Source: Flavobacteriales bacterium (GTDB lineage Bacteria; Bacteroidota; Bacteroidia; Flavobacteriales_F; PHOS-HE28). From it: a stretch of DNA of 64,000 nt. The notes beneath the pieces were generated by a model. That model saw only the letters and a list, made by a program, of their open reading frames with translations, did no database searches and was not told the DNA's origin. The translations under genes were made by a program, and so were the position numbers. Below, in pieces: positions 25,237 through 33,591 of this stretch (the first letter of the stretch is position 1; each line of letters opens with the position of its first letter). The stretch is taken from assembly GCA_016713865.1 (NCBI GenBank), contig JADJOG010000047.1, positions 131,035 through 195,034 of the forward strand, written 5' to 3'.

Positions 25237-26166
25237 GTGCTCACTGCGCGCGCGAGATCCGACCTGATGAAAGCCGAAGCGAATAGGCTTGGTTTCTTGG
25301 CGTGCGGCATCGCGCGGGCGGAGTTCCTGGCCGAAGAGGCGCCACGCTTGGAGCAATGGCTGGGGGATGGGAAGCATGGTCAAATGGCATACATGGCCAA
25401 TCATTTCGACATGCGACTTGATCCGCGCAAGCTGGTGCCCGGTGCCAAGAGCGTGATCAGTTTGGCATTCAATTATTTCACAACGGCGCGGCAAGCTGAT
25501 CCGGAAGCCCCGATGCTGAGCACATACGCGTACGGCCGCGATTACCACAAGGTGGTTAAGCAGCGCTTGAAGCCGCTCATGGCATTCGTGCAGGAACGCT
25601 TCGGCGATGCGGCCATGCGCGCTTTTGTCGATAGCGCACCGGTCATGGAGAAGGCTTGGGCGCAACGGGCTGGCATAGGATGGGTGGGCAAGCACACCAA
25701 CGTGATCAGACAAGGAGCGGGCAGCTGGTTCTTCCTGTGCGAGATCATCACCGATCTGGAATTGGAGCCTGATGCACCCGCCACCGACCATTGCGGCACA
25801 TGCCGTCGGTGCGTCGATGCTTGCCCAACGGATGCGATCACGCCTTACGGCGTCGACGGCAGCCGATGCATCAGCTACCTCACGATCGAATTGAAGGAAG
25901 CGATTCCTCAAGAGTTCGCCGGCAAACTCGATGGTTGGGCCTTCGGCTGTGATGTATGTCAGCAAGTATGCCCTTGGAACCGTTTCAGCGTGCCGCACGC
26001 GGAACCAGCATTCGCACCCAAAGCGGAACTGCTCAATCTCAAAGCGGAAGAATGGCACGGCATGACCGAAATGGTCTTCGAGCGCTTGTTCGAAGGGAGC
26101 GCCGTGAAGCGCGCCAAATACAGTGGTTTGAGCCGCTCGCTCCGGTTTCTCAGGAACGGCGATTGA
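25237..26166 (+). CDS. queG: epoxyqueuosine reductase QueG
   Basis: A 309-residue protein. The N-terminal catalytic part has FLACGIARAEFLAEEAPRLE and SYAYGRDYHK-type sequence (STYAYGRDYHKVVK). Two 4Fe-4S motifs follow, CGTCRRCVDACP and CDVCQQVCPWN, as in characterised QueG. It uses cobalamin to reduce epoxyqueuosine to queuosine in tRNA, the last step of the pathway. The GTG start is supported by homologous N-termini, which begin about ten residues before the KAEANRLGF region. It lies 17 bases after ruvB. Confidence 0.95.
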   Translation: MLTARARSDLMKAEANRLGFLACGIARAEFLAEEAPRLEQWLGDGKHGQMAYMANHFDMRLDPRKLVPGAKSVISLAFNYFTTARQADPEAPMLSTYAYGRDYHKVVKQRLKPLMAFVQERFGDAAMRAFVDSAPVMEKAWAQRAGIGWVGKHTNVIRQGAGSWFFLCEIITDLELEPDAPATDHCGTCRRCVDACPTDAITPYGVDGSRCISYLTIELKEAIPQEFAGKLDGWAFGCDVCQQVCPWNRFSVPHAEPAFAPKAELLNLKAEEWHGMTEMVFERLFEGSAVKRAKYSGLSRSLRFLRNGD

Positions 26167-26175
26167 GCATGGCCA

Positions 26176-26394
26176 TCAACTCCTCATGGTGTTGTTGAAC
26201 ACCTCGACGATCACGTCCTTGTAGATGTGGCCGAAGGTGGCCAGACACCAGGCCTTCAGGACGATTTGGTCGCTTTGACCCACCCATTTGCGGGCCTTGA
26301 TCAACTCTTTTCGGAACAGGCGCGGATCGAAACTGACCTTCTGGAGCACCTGCTTGCTGAACTCCATCATCTTCCTTCCTTGGTCCATCATCAC
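26176..26394 (-). CDS. small conserved Bacteroidota protein of unknown function
   Basis: A 72-residue protein without signal peptide or membrane segment. The central VLQKVSFDPRLFRKELIKA and the following KAWCLATFGH resemble a small, uncharacterised family common in Flavobacteria, as I recall. The charge pattern suggests a compact helical protein. The start could be any of three ATG codons in a row. It lies convergent to queG, with 9 bases between stop codons. Function unknown. Confidence 0.7.
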   Translation of the reverse strand: MMMDQGRKMMEFSKQVLQKVSFDPRLFRKELIKARKWVGQSDQIVLKAWCLATFGHIYKDVIVEVFNNTMRS

Positions 26395-26528
26395 GGGTCG
26401 GGTTTAGCGAGCGACAAGATAGGCTGCTGGCCAGGCCATAGGCGGGCGAGTTTTCCACCGAAGGAGGCCGAGCAAGAGGAACGGACCGGGGTGCGCCTTG
26501 GTATGGCGTTGTGACGAATAGGCTCCGC

Positions 26529-27383
26529 TTAGGGCACGAGCTTCCGCTCTGTTGCCTGGAGCACCTCGTTGGTTGCCGTGTTGTAGGCATAGGCCACCAA
26601 GGCGAAATTCTGGGCATTCCAGTTCGCGTTCACGGGCACATTGTTCCAGCTGAGCGTCAGGGTGTCGCCGGCCTGAGCGTCACTAGCAATCAGGGTCTCG
26701 CCCCAGGTGCCATTCAGATTGGTGCGCAGCACATGCCGGTGGTCATAGTCCGAAACATCTGGTGGGCTTACCAAGGAATTCAACTGCCAATCGACCACAT
26801 GGTCCTCGGTCAGGTATGCGGTCAGGTTGAGGCTGCTGGATATCGTGGTTAGCACAGCCACTTTCACTTCGGCCGAAACGGTGTTCGTTGCAGCGTTATG
26901 CGTGAACTGGCTTACCCAGACATCACATGCCGCATCCTGAGCGATGATCGCCGCGACCGCGCTGCTCCAGTTCCCGCTGGAGATGGTGGTGCTGTTGTTG
27001 AAAGGCGCGCGGTTCACCAAGCCGGTTGGCAGGAAGCTGATGCTGAAGCTTGTTGCGTAAGCACTGCCCGCAGGTGTGCGGAAATCAGTGGAGTAGGAAC
27101 CGTTGGATGCTTGGGGATTCACCGGCGCGGCGAAAAAGTCCGTTGCATGGATCCCCACTACGATCAAATCATCGCCGAAGGCGTTCGCGAGGTTGGCAGC
27201 AACGGCATGTGCAGCGGGGCAGGTGTTGCACCGATGGCCGGTGAACTCTTCGAGTAGAGCCCGCCGCTTCACGGTCTCGCCGCCACCGTTGTTTGTTTGC
27301 CCTGGCGGTATGGGCTCATCGACTTTATCGCAACCAGCCAGCAGGATCACATTGATCAGAAGAATGGCGGAGAAGGCGCGCAT
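26529..27383 (-). CDS. Omp28-related lipoprotein with thioredoxin-like CxxC
   Basis: A 284-residue protein starting at 27383: MRAFSAILLINVILLAGC, a lipoprotein signal with the lipid-bearing Cys at about residue 18. An upstream in-frame start would hide the signal. After a short Gly/Asn linker, LLEEFTGHRCNTCPAAHAVA is the signature of the Omp28-related family, a thioredoxin-like fold with a CxxC pair. The rest is beta-rich and extracellular-like. The start is 2 bases after the stop of the upstream barrel gene, so the two are co-transcribed and probably function together in the outer envelope. Confidence 0.85.
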   Translation of the reverse strand: MRAFSAILLINVILLAGCDKVDEPIPPGQTNNGGGETVKRRALLEEFTGHRCNTCPAAHAVAANLANAFGDDLIVVGIHATDFFAAPVNPQASNGSYSTDFRTPAGSAYATSFSISFLPTGLVNRAPFNNSTTISSGNWSSAVAAIIAQDAACDVWVSQFTHNAATNTVSAEVKVAVLTTISSSLNLTAYLTEDHVVDWQLNSLVSPPDVSDYDHRHVLRTNLNGTWGETLIASDAQAGDTLTLSWNNVPVNANWNAQNFALVAYAYNTATNEVLQATERKLVP

Positions 27384-27385
27384 GA

Positions 27386-29074
27386 TCAGAATGTGCTTGT
27401 GATCGACAAGGTAAGGCCATTTGCGGCGGGTACTTGCCGGCAAACACCGCCCACGCAGAAGATGCCGGCGCGCTGGCGTCCGTAATTAATCTGGAACCGG
27501 TTGCCGCCACGGATGTAGCCGAAAGAGCCTATGGGATAATGGAGCGGCTCTTGGCCGGCGGCTTCCAAATCGTCAGAGCCGATGTAGTTGTACTGATCCA
27601 TGGCGGCCACGAACCAGTGAGGACTGAAGGTGAACTCGACCAGCGCGGTGGCCCAGTTGCCCTGATCCTGTCGGGTGCTCAGGTGCTGCAGCTCAAAGCG
27701 AACCGAATTGCGCTCATTGAAGTTGTGCAGGCCTTCGAGTATCGCGATATCGGCATAAACAGTTGACTTGCCGGGCTTGCCTTGTATGATGTCGATGTCG
27801 TAAACGACATTGAGGTAAGTGAAAGCCAACTCCCAATCGTCGCTCACTTTCTTACGTACCTCAACATTAAGGTCCTGGAAGTAGTTCCGCTTACCGGGGT
27901 TGAAGATGCGCGAAGTGTAGCCGATGCGGGCGGTGGTATCATCGGCTATGCCCAATCGCGTGGTATCAAGCGAGTAGGCCGTGCTGAAGTTCACTGCCAC
28001 CTTGGTGCCGTACTTGCCGCCGAGCGGAGTGCCTTTCTTGAATTTGTAGAAGACCTCGCCCTGTGCGCTCACTTCCCCATTAGGCTGTGTGGCGTAAGGA
28101 TAAAGCGTTGCTGGCAGGTTGTAGGTGTGCTGCTTGGTGAGCGGCGGCAGGAAGTTGATGTTGAGATCGAACGGCGTGGGCGCGGCACGGTCGCTCTGGA
28201 AGAACATGTTGTCGAACGAATGCGCGCCCAGTGTGGCGCCAAAGCCCTTCACGCTATACGTGGCATTGACCATAGCGGCCTCGCCATTCTTATAGATGAA
28301 ATTGTTCTTGCCGTTCGGGTCGTTGATCTTGTAGGCATACTCACCATAGATGTTCCAGCGCGGAGTGATGAAGTTCGCCCGGAAGGCCCAAGCGCCCACG
28401 TTCTGAGGAAGTATGAGCAAGGGGTCGCGATCCTCTTGGAATTTGCTCACGAAACTGCCGCCGATCACGAGGTTGCCGGTGCTGGTCCACGCGCTGTCCA
28501 ACAGTTCGCGCAGGTCCAACTCAGCATCGAAGCCGCGGACCAGCCCGGGGCCATTCACGGTTCGATTATCGAATGCGAAACGCTGCTTGCCAACGACTCC
28601 TTTCAGATAGATGCCGCGAAAGGGCTTGTACTTCACGCGAAGCCCATCCATGGCATTGTCCACGCCCAAGTAGCGCTCTTCATAACTGCGGAAGATGAGC
28701 CCTTGGCCGAATTGCTCGAAGAAATTACCAGCTGTAATCTCCAGGTCGCTGAGCTTGTATTTCACATAGCGGTATCCGATGCCGGACCCCAAGTAGGGCT
28801 GGCCAGCAGGATACCCAGCCAAGCGTGGCTCATATGACTCGAATCGGATACCCGTCTCGAATTGCTCGGTGCTGTAAATCAGGTTCAGCCAGGAGTTCAG
28901 GCCCATGCGCTGCGGCAGCACCACCGCGCCGATGTCCTCGTCTTCATTGTAGTACTGCGCATCGGTGCTGAAGTTCCCATGGAGCTGGCCCCCAGTGAGC
29001 TGTGCTGATGCGCCGAGCGGTGAAAGGAAGAACGATGCCGCGACCAGCGGCAGCCATGCGGATCGTATGCTCAT
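27386..29074 (-). CDS. outer-membrane beta-barrel protein (DUF6029-like)
   Basis: A 562-residue protein with a signal peptide ending near LGASAQ. The mature region starts QLTGGQLHGNFSTDAQYYNED and consists of alternating beta-strands with aromatic girdles (FEQFGQGLIFRSYEERYLG and similar) ending in an aromatic C-terminal residue (ITSTF), typical of barrel proteins. It resembles the DUF6029 family encoded beside Omp28-like and TlpA-like genes in Flavobacteriia; this comes from memory of the family. A GACATTCG box lies 5 bases before its ATG although it also follows the TlpA gene closely. Confidence 0.75.
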   Translation of the reverse strand: MSIRSAWLPLVAASFFLSPLGASAQLTGGQLHGNFSTDAQYYNEDEDIGAVVLPQRMGLNSWLNLIYSTEQFETGIRFESYEPRLAGYPAGQPYLGSGIGYRYVKYKLSDLEITAGNFFEQFGQGLIFRSYEERYLGVDNAMDGLRVKYKPFRGIYLKGVVGKQRFAFDNRTVNGPGLVRGFDAELDLRELLDSAWTSTGNLVIGGSFVSKFQEDRDPLLILPQNVGAWAFRANFITPRWNIYGEYAYKINDPNGKNNFIYKNGEAAMVNATYSVKGFGATLGAHSFDNMFFQSDRAAPTPFDLNINFLPPLTKQHTYNLPATLYPYATQPNGEVSAQGEVFYKFKKGTPLGGKYGTKVAVNFSTAYSLDTTRLGIADDTTARIGYTSRIFNPGKRNYFQDLNVEVRKKVSDDWELAFTYLNVVYDIDIIQGKPGKSTVYADIAILEGLHNFNERNSVRFELQHLSTRQDQGNWATALVEFTFSPHWFVAAMDQYNYIGSDDLEAAGQEPLHYPIGSFGYIRGGNRFQINYGRQRAGIFCVGGVCRQVPAANGLTLSITSTF

Positions 29075-29092
29075 CGCTGCGAATGTCGCGCC

Positions 29093-29590
29093 TTACTTCT
29101 TACTGCCGGATAGCTCGAGCACTTTCTTGAACAGCTCGTTCTCATCGCCCGGCTCGTAATTGTTGTGCTGCCATACGATCTCGCCCGCGCCATCCACGAG
29201 AAAGGTGTGCGGCACGTTGTTCACGTTCAGGGCGCGCTTGAAATCGCCGTTGGGGTCCAGGTAAACGTCGTATTCCCAGCCCTGGCCATTCACGTATGGC
29301 TTCACGCGGGCCGAACTGCGCGCGTCATCGATGGAGATGGCGATGAGCTTCACGCCGGTCTTTGCCTGCCAATCGTCATACTTCTCGGCAATCGCGGAGA
29401 GTTCCTTTTTGCACGGCGCGCACCAAGTAGCCCAGAAGTTGATGATCATCGGCTTGCCTCCGTTACTGAGGCTTCGGGTATCCACCTTCTTGCCATCAAG
29501 CGTTTGCACCATGGCACTGGGGATCTGCGATCCAGGCAGCGCAGCGGAAAGAAGGATTGTGAGCAGGCCGAGTGCGACTATGTTCTTCAT
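29093..29590 (-). CDS. TlpA-family periplasmic thioredoxin
   Basis: A 165-residue protein starting MKNIVALGLLTILLSAALPG, a signal peptide or membrane anchor. The in-frame upstream ATG at 29635 would precede it with a polar stretch and is not preferred. NFWATWCAPCKKEL holds the redox-active WCAPC motif, and VNNVPHTFLVDGAGEIV contains the cis-proline region. It probably reduces or oxidises cysteine pairs in the periplasm. It sits in a run of envelope thiol proteins: the Omp28-like protein (CNTC) downstream and the T9SS thioredoxin (WCGPC) upstream. Confidence 0.9.
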   Translation of the reverse strand: MKNIVALGLLTILLSAALPGSQIPSAMVQTLDGKKVDTRSLSNGGKPMIINFWATWCAPCKKELSAIAEKYDDWQAKTGVKLIAISIDDARSSARVKPYVNGQGWEYDVYLDPNGDFKRALNVNNVPHTFLVDGAGEIVWQHNNYEPGDENELFKKVLELSGSKK

Positions 29591-29685
29591 GTGGTTGGTG
29601 TGGGTGGGAAAGAGAAGGTCAGCGATCGTTGGCAATTGCTGCGCCGGATCGCTGACCTTCTGAAATTCCCGCTATGCGCTCAAGG

Positions 29686-31131
29686 TCACTGGTTGATGGT
29701 CAGTTTGCGGGTAGCAGAGATGCCATCAGCGACGATGTGCACGAAGTAGCTGCCATTGGGAAGCTCGCTCAGGTTGATGTTGACCTGTTGCGCGCCAGCA
29801 CCGAGGCTGCGGCTCATGCTCATCACTTGCTCGCCCAGCACATTCATCACGGAGAAGCGTGTGTTGGCGGCTGACTCGAGATTCATCTCAATGGTCACTT
29901 GGCCAGTTGAAGGGTTCGGGAAGATGTTCAGGCTGCTCTCCAAGCTGTTCTCCCCGATGCCCACGGAAAGGCCAGCCTTGAAGGGTTCCTTCACCACAGC
30001 GCCGAATTGACCGCCTTGCGTCATGAGCACGCCATTGCTGCGGAGCTTGTAATAGCCTTGGCCGTATGAGCAGCACATGCCATCGCCGTATGCATCGAGC
30101 ACCTCCAAGCGGTAGCACTCATTGGGGTTCAGGTTCCACCAGTAATTGAATACGGTGTTGTCCTGGGTGGCCGCTGTGTATGGTCCTGCCTGAGCCACCA
30201 CTTGATTGGCGCTGTTGTAGAGCTTCCACGAAGTCTCTTCGCAGTAGTTATCGGTCTTCAGCTCCAAGTGAACGGTGGCCAATGCGGCCTCAGGTGCCAT
30301 GGAGAAATCGTACTCCTCGGTGTCGCCCTCTGGATGATCATCCGTTTGACCGTTGGGGTTGCTCACCTCTACGGTATAGTCCTGAGTGCCGCTAACCGTC
30401 ACTTGATTGAAGTCCACATCGGCGCTGGCCCAGCGGGCGAGGTTGCCGGTCCAATTCACGGTCTGCAGCACGGTAGCGCCCTGCTTGATCTTCAACGTAG
30501 CGCTGGTGAGTGCGCTGGTGCCTTGGTTGTACAGGATGGCCTTCGGGTATTCGCCGGGGCAGAGCTTCACGCCAGGGTTCTGAAGCAGTGTGGCATCGTT
30601 CACGCCATTGGTGAAAGGTGTCATGCACGAGTTGCGCCAGCTTTGGAAGAATTGCTGCCAAGTAGCTTGGCGGTTGATCACCGTGCCGGCATTGTTTCCG
30701 GGGCAATGCATGAAGAGCGTCGGGTAGGCGGTAACGCCGTAAGTCTGGCGAAGAGCAGCCCCTGCACCATTGGGTCCAATGATGGGGTAGGGCGTGTTCT
30801 CAATCCAGTTTCCCTGCGACCCCGATGCTCCGCCAAGAAGTGCCATGGAACTGGCTGCATCTCCATCAACGAAGAAGATCATCAGGTCATTGGTGCCCTC
30901 GGGGCCGAACTCATGGTACAAGGTCTCCATTATGCCGCTCTTGTGCCAAGCCCAGCAGGGTCCGCACCAGTGCGCGCTCACATCAACCAGAACGGTCTTC
31001 CCTTGGTTGAGGTAATCTTGGATGGAGTGCGTGTTCCCATTGATGTCCGTGGCCGTCTAGTTCTGATTCTGGGCCACGGCCAGCGAGCCGATGGAAAGAG
31101 CTGCGGCTGCGAGTAAAGTCCGTTGGTTCAT
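29686..31131 (-). pseudogene. secreted thioredoxin-fold protein with T9SS sorting domain; amber codon after signal peptide
   Basis: ATG at 31131 begins MNQRTLLAAAALSIGSLAVAQ, a signal peptide. Codon 25 is TAG (bases 31059-31057), and the same frame then continues for about 456 codons. The text resumes TATDINGNTHSIQDYLNQGK and DVSAHWCGPCWAWHKSG, a thioredoxin-like redox site. Beta-sandwich-like modules follow, and a type A T9SS domain (IFPNPSTGQVTIEMNL ... ATRKLTINQ). TAC to TAG would be a one-base change, so either a sequencing error or a real nonsense mutation is possible. Without read-through, internal starts give a protein lacking a signal peptide. Confidence 0.75.
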
Positions 31132-31210
31132 GCTCGGGGTTTTAGGTTTTCTTTGGAAGTTCTTGCTGGGAACCGGTGCTAAATGAGGGTGGCCAGTCGG
31201 TTTCCGCCGC

Positions 31211-31218
31211 CGAACATA
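31211..31218 (-). promoter_or_regulatory. -7-like box TATGTTCG upstream of the envelope thiol cluster
   Basis: On the minus strand TATGTTCG (TAnnTTCG) lies about 80 bases before the ATG at 31131. It is divergent to the box at 31319-31326. Confidence 0.35.
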
Positions 31219-31318
31219 GGAGCATGGGTGTTTCGCATCTCATCGGATCCGCCAAGCGGTTGGGATCCTATTCGCCCTGTGCGCATCCTCGGTTTAATCG
31301 CTTCAACCAAGCGGTCCT

Positions 31319-31326
31319 TACATTTG
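31319..31326 (+). promoter_or_regulatory. -7 box TACATTTG
   Basis: A perfect TAnnTTTG match 51 bases before the ATG at 31378, in the 246-base divergent gap. No well-spaced -33 TTG was found. Confidence 0.45.
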
Positions 31327-31377
31327 AGGCAGCCCACGCACAGCGCGGACTGTTTGTAGCCCAATTCCAGCCACCAC

Positions 31378-32121
31378 ATGCCACGATTCCTACCCGCTTT
31401 GCTTTTCGTCTCTCTCACCGGTTCAGCCTTTAGCCAAGGTTTGGTGAACATCATCGATGAAGACGGTCATACCGTGAACGGGACCGTCATTCATCATCCG
31501 TGCAACTTCTCCACGGATACCGTTAGCCTTCTTGCCAGGCTGAATGTCGGGGATTCCCGAACGGTGAACGTCCGTCGGTACGAGATGTGGCCTGTACCCG
31601 GTACCAATAACTTCTTCTGCTGGGGCGTGTGCTACTTGCCTGTTTCCGTTGGCACTTTCTCTTCTTGGGTATCTGACCACTATGTGGACATGAATCCGGG
31701 AGCCACGTACAACAACTTCCATGCGTACCACCAAGCCCAAGGCAACCTTAGCACCATGCGCTATAAGTTCGTGTGGTATGACATCGCTAATCCCACAGGG
31801 CCCGATAGCAGCTGGGTGGATATTGATTTTTGCGGGCTCGTAGGTGTAGGCGAACGTGGAAGCCAGCAAGCCTCTTTGAATGTCTGGCCGTCGCCCACAG
31901 ATGGCCGTGAGCTGCAGTTCGACTTCGCTGTGGAGGGTTCTGCCCCGGCGCGTGTGGTGCTATACGACATGCTGGGTGCCGCCATCCGCCGCTCCGGCGC
32001 GATCGTTGCCCAAGGCCGCTTCTCATGGACAACCAGCGGCTTGGAGCCCGGTGTCTATTTCGCCACGCTTGAGCGGGACGGTAAGGCGATACGCACCCGA
32101 AGAGTTGTGGTAACCCAATAG
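31378..32121 (+). CDS. secreted protein of unknown function with T9SS sorting domain
   Basis: A 247-residue protein with signal peptide MPRFLPALLFVSLTGSAFSQ. The mature part has a domain of about 140 residues with a few cysteines (HHPCNFSTD, FFCWGVCYLPV, DFCGLVGVGE). The sequence then passes into a type A T9SS sorting domain (SLNVWPSPTDGRELQFDFA ... YFATLERDGKAIRTRRVVVTQ). The N-terminal domain was not recognised. It is probably surface-attached or released. It is convergent with the sirtuin gene. Confidence 0.78.
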   Translation: MPRFLPALLFVSLTGSAFSQGLVNIIDEDGHTVNGTVIHHPCNFSTDTVSLLARLNVGDSRTVNVRRYEMWPVPGTNNFFCWGVCYLPVSVGTFSSWVSDHYVDMNPGATYNNFHAYHQAQGNLSTMRYKFVWYDIANPTGPDSSWVDIDFCGLVGVGERGSQQASLNVWPSPTDGRELQFDFAVEGSAPARVVLYDMLGAAIRRSGAIVAQGRFSWTTSGLEPGVYFATLERDGKAIRTRRVVVTQ

Positions 32122-32133
32122 CGTCAAGGCTCC

Positions 32134-32823
32134 CTATTCGGCCAGCCACTCGGCAACCAGCGCGGGCACCCCTGCTGCTGCCGTTGCCTCCAAACAATGG
32201 AAGCCCTTGCGGGCAACAGGTACCGGCTTAGGGTCGATGAGCACGAGGCGTGCCCTCTGCGGGGCATGGTGAATCAGGCTTGCGGCCGGATAGACATTCA
32301 GCGACGTGCCAATGACCATTAAGCGGTCAGCTTTGCTGATGATGGCGGCGGCCTTCTCGAGCATGGGCACTGCCTCCCCGAACCATACGATATGCGGACG
32401 GAGTTGGGATCCCAAAGGGCATTTCGCGCCCCGCTGAAGTGACGGCCCGTTGATGCGTGTGATGAGCGAGGGGTCGACCGTGCTGCGTGCCTTCAGGATC
32501 TCGCCATGCAAATGCAGCACGCTCGTGCTTCCGGCCCGTTCGTGGAGGTCATCGATGTTCTGCGTGATCACATCAACCGTGTAGCGCTTCTCCAGATCGA
32601 CCAATGCACGGTGCGCGGCATTCGGATGCGCTGCCAGCACTTGCGACCGGCGTTCGTCATAGAACCGAAGCACCAGGTCCATGTCGCGCCGCCAAGCCTC
32701 CGGTGTGGCCACATCCTCAACATGGTATTGCTCCCATAAGCCATCGCCATCCCGAAAGGTGCGCAGGCCGCTCTCCGCGCTGATGCCGGCCCCGGTGAAA
32801 ACCACTATCCGTTCCCGCGTCAT
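32134..32823 (-). CDS. cobB: NAD-dependent protein deacylase (sirtuin, CobB-like)
   Basis: A 229-residue sirtuin. GAGISAESGLRTFRD binds NAD, TQNIDDLHERAG and the catalytic His in HLHGE follow, and RPHIVWFGE is present. FYDERRSQ carries the Tyr and Arg that, in CobB/SIRT5, favour succinyl- or malonyl-lysine. Unlike E. coli CobB, the four zinc cysteines are absent; only one Cys (AKCPLG) remains in that loop. It removes acyl groups from lysines using NAD. A -7-like box is 4 bases before the ATG. Confidence 0.93.
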   Translation of the reverse strand: MTRERIVVFTGAGISAESGLRTFRDGDGLWEQYHVEDVATPEAWRRDMDLVLRFYDERRSQVLAAHPNAAHRALVDLEKRYTVDVITQNIDDLHERAGSTSVLHLHGEILKARSTVDPSLITRINGPSLQRGAKCPLGSQLRPHIVWFGEAVPMLEKAAAIISKADRLMVIGTSLNVYPAASLIHHAPQRARLVLIDPKPVPVARKGFHCLEATAAAGVPALVAEWLAE

Positions 32824-32827
32824 TGGG

Positions 32828-32835
32828 CAATGTTA
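32828..32835 (-). promoter_or_regulatory. -7-like box TAACATTG, 4 bases before the sirtuin ATG
   Basis: On the minus strand TAACATTG, CCCA, then ATG at 32823. It differs from TAnnTTTG at one base. Confidence 0.45.
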
Positions 32836-32877
32836 CCCAACTAAAGCAAGGCTATCCGCTGATTTGGCGCGGCGCCC

Positions 32878-32885
32878 TATTTTCG
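32878..32885 (+). promoter_or_regulatory. -7 box TATTTTCG for ruvA
   Basis: TATTTTCG lies 94 bases before the ruvA ATG, divergent from the sirtuin promoter. TTTG occurs at 32863-32866 but is too close to be a standard -33 element. Confidence 0.4.
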
Positions 32886-32979
32886 GGCCCTTCAATTCCG
32901 GCCCTGCCGGATAACCCGCGCGCCCATCGAGCGATTTCTACCCCCTTTGTAAGAACCCATACGTACGCGAAGGGACAGG

Positions 32980-33591
32980 ATGATCGACAGCCTGAACGGA
33001 GAGGTATTGACGCGTGGAGCGGACCATGTGGTGATTGACTGCCACGGCGTGGGCTATTTGGTGCATGCGCCAAGCGCGGTGCTGTCCCAGTTGCCTGCGA
33101 AAGGCTCTTGTCGGCTGCTCATCCACTACAGCGTGAGCGTCGATGTGCGATCTGGCGCTAGCGAGCACCGTTTGTTCGGCTTCCGGACCGGTGATGAGCG
33201 CGAGTTGTTCCGCAAGTTGATCGAGGTGCAAGGCGTGAGCGCCACGCTTGCCATGGCAATCATGGGCGCTCGCACTGCCGATGAGGTGCGCGGCGCGATC
33301 ATCATGGGCGACGAGAGCATGCTCAAGGGCATCAAGGGCATCGGTCCGAAGCTGACGCAGCGCATCGTAGGGGAGCTGCAAGGGAAGCTGGGTGCCGCAT
33401 CGGCCACCGCTCCAGCCGGTGTTCCCATGAGCACGGGCAATACGCTCCGGAGCGAGGCGTTATCGGCGCTGGTTTCACTCGGATTGGATCGGGCGAAAGC
33501 CGAACGAGCCCTGCAAGGCGTGCTGAATGAGCGCGGATCGGAACCTCCGCCGCTGGAAGAATTGATCAAGCTGACGCTGAAGAACCTGTGA
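32980..33591 (+). CDS. ruvA: Holliday junction DNA helicase subunit RuvA
   Basis: A 203-residue protein. Domain I starts MIDSLNGEVLTRGADHVVID, the helix-hairpin-helix domain has LKGIKGIGPKLTQRIVGEL, and the C-terminal domain III has ALVSLGLDRAKAERALQGVL. RuvA binds four-way junctions and recruits RuvB. Its stop overlaps the sprA GTG start (GTGA), so the two are translationally coupled, a neighbourhood common in Bacteroidota. Confidence 0.96.
   Translation: MIDSLNGEVLTRGADHVVIDCHGVGYLVHAPSAVLSQLPAKGSCRLLIHYSVSVDVRSGASEHRLFGFRTGDERELFRKLIEVQGVSATLAMAIMGARTADEVRGAIIMGDESMLKGIKGIGPKLTQRIVGELQGKLGAASATAPAGVPMSTGNTLRSEALSALVSLGLDRAKAERALQGVLNERGSEPPPLEELIKLTLKNL

Noticed and set aside
23631..31059. 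Recoding of TAG as a sense codon, suggested by two in-frame amber codons
   Set aside because: TAG ends infB, actC, coxB, coxA and the YwqK-type gene at the expected protein lengths, so it is an ordinary stop here.
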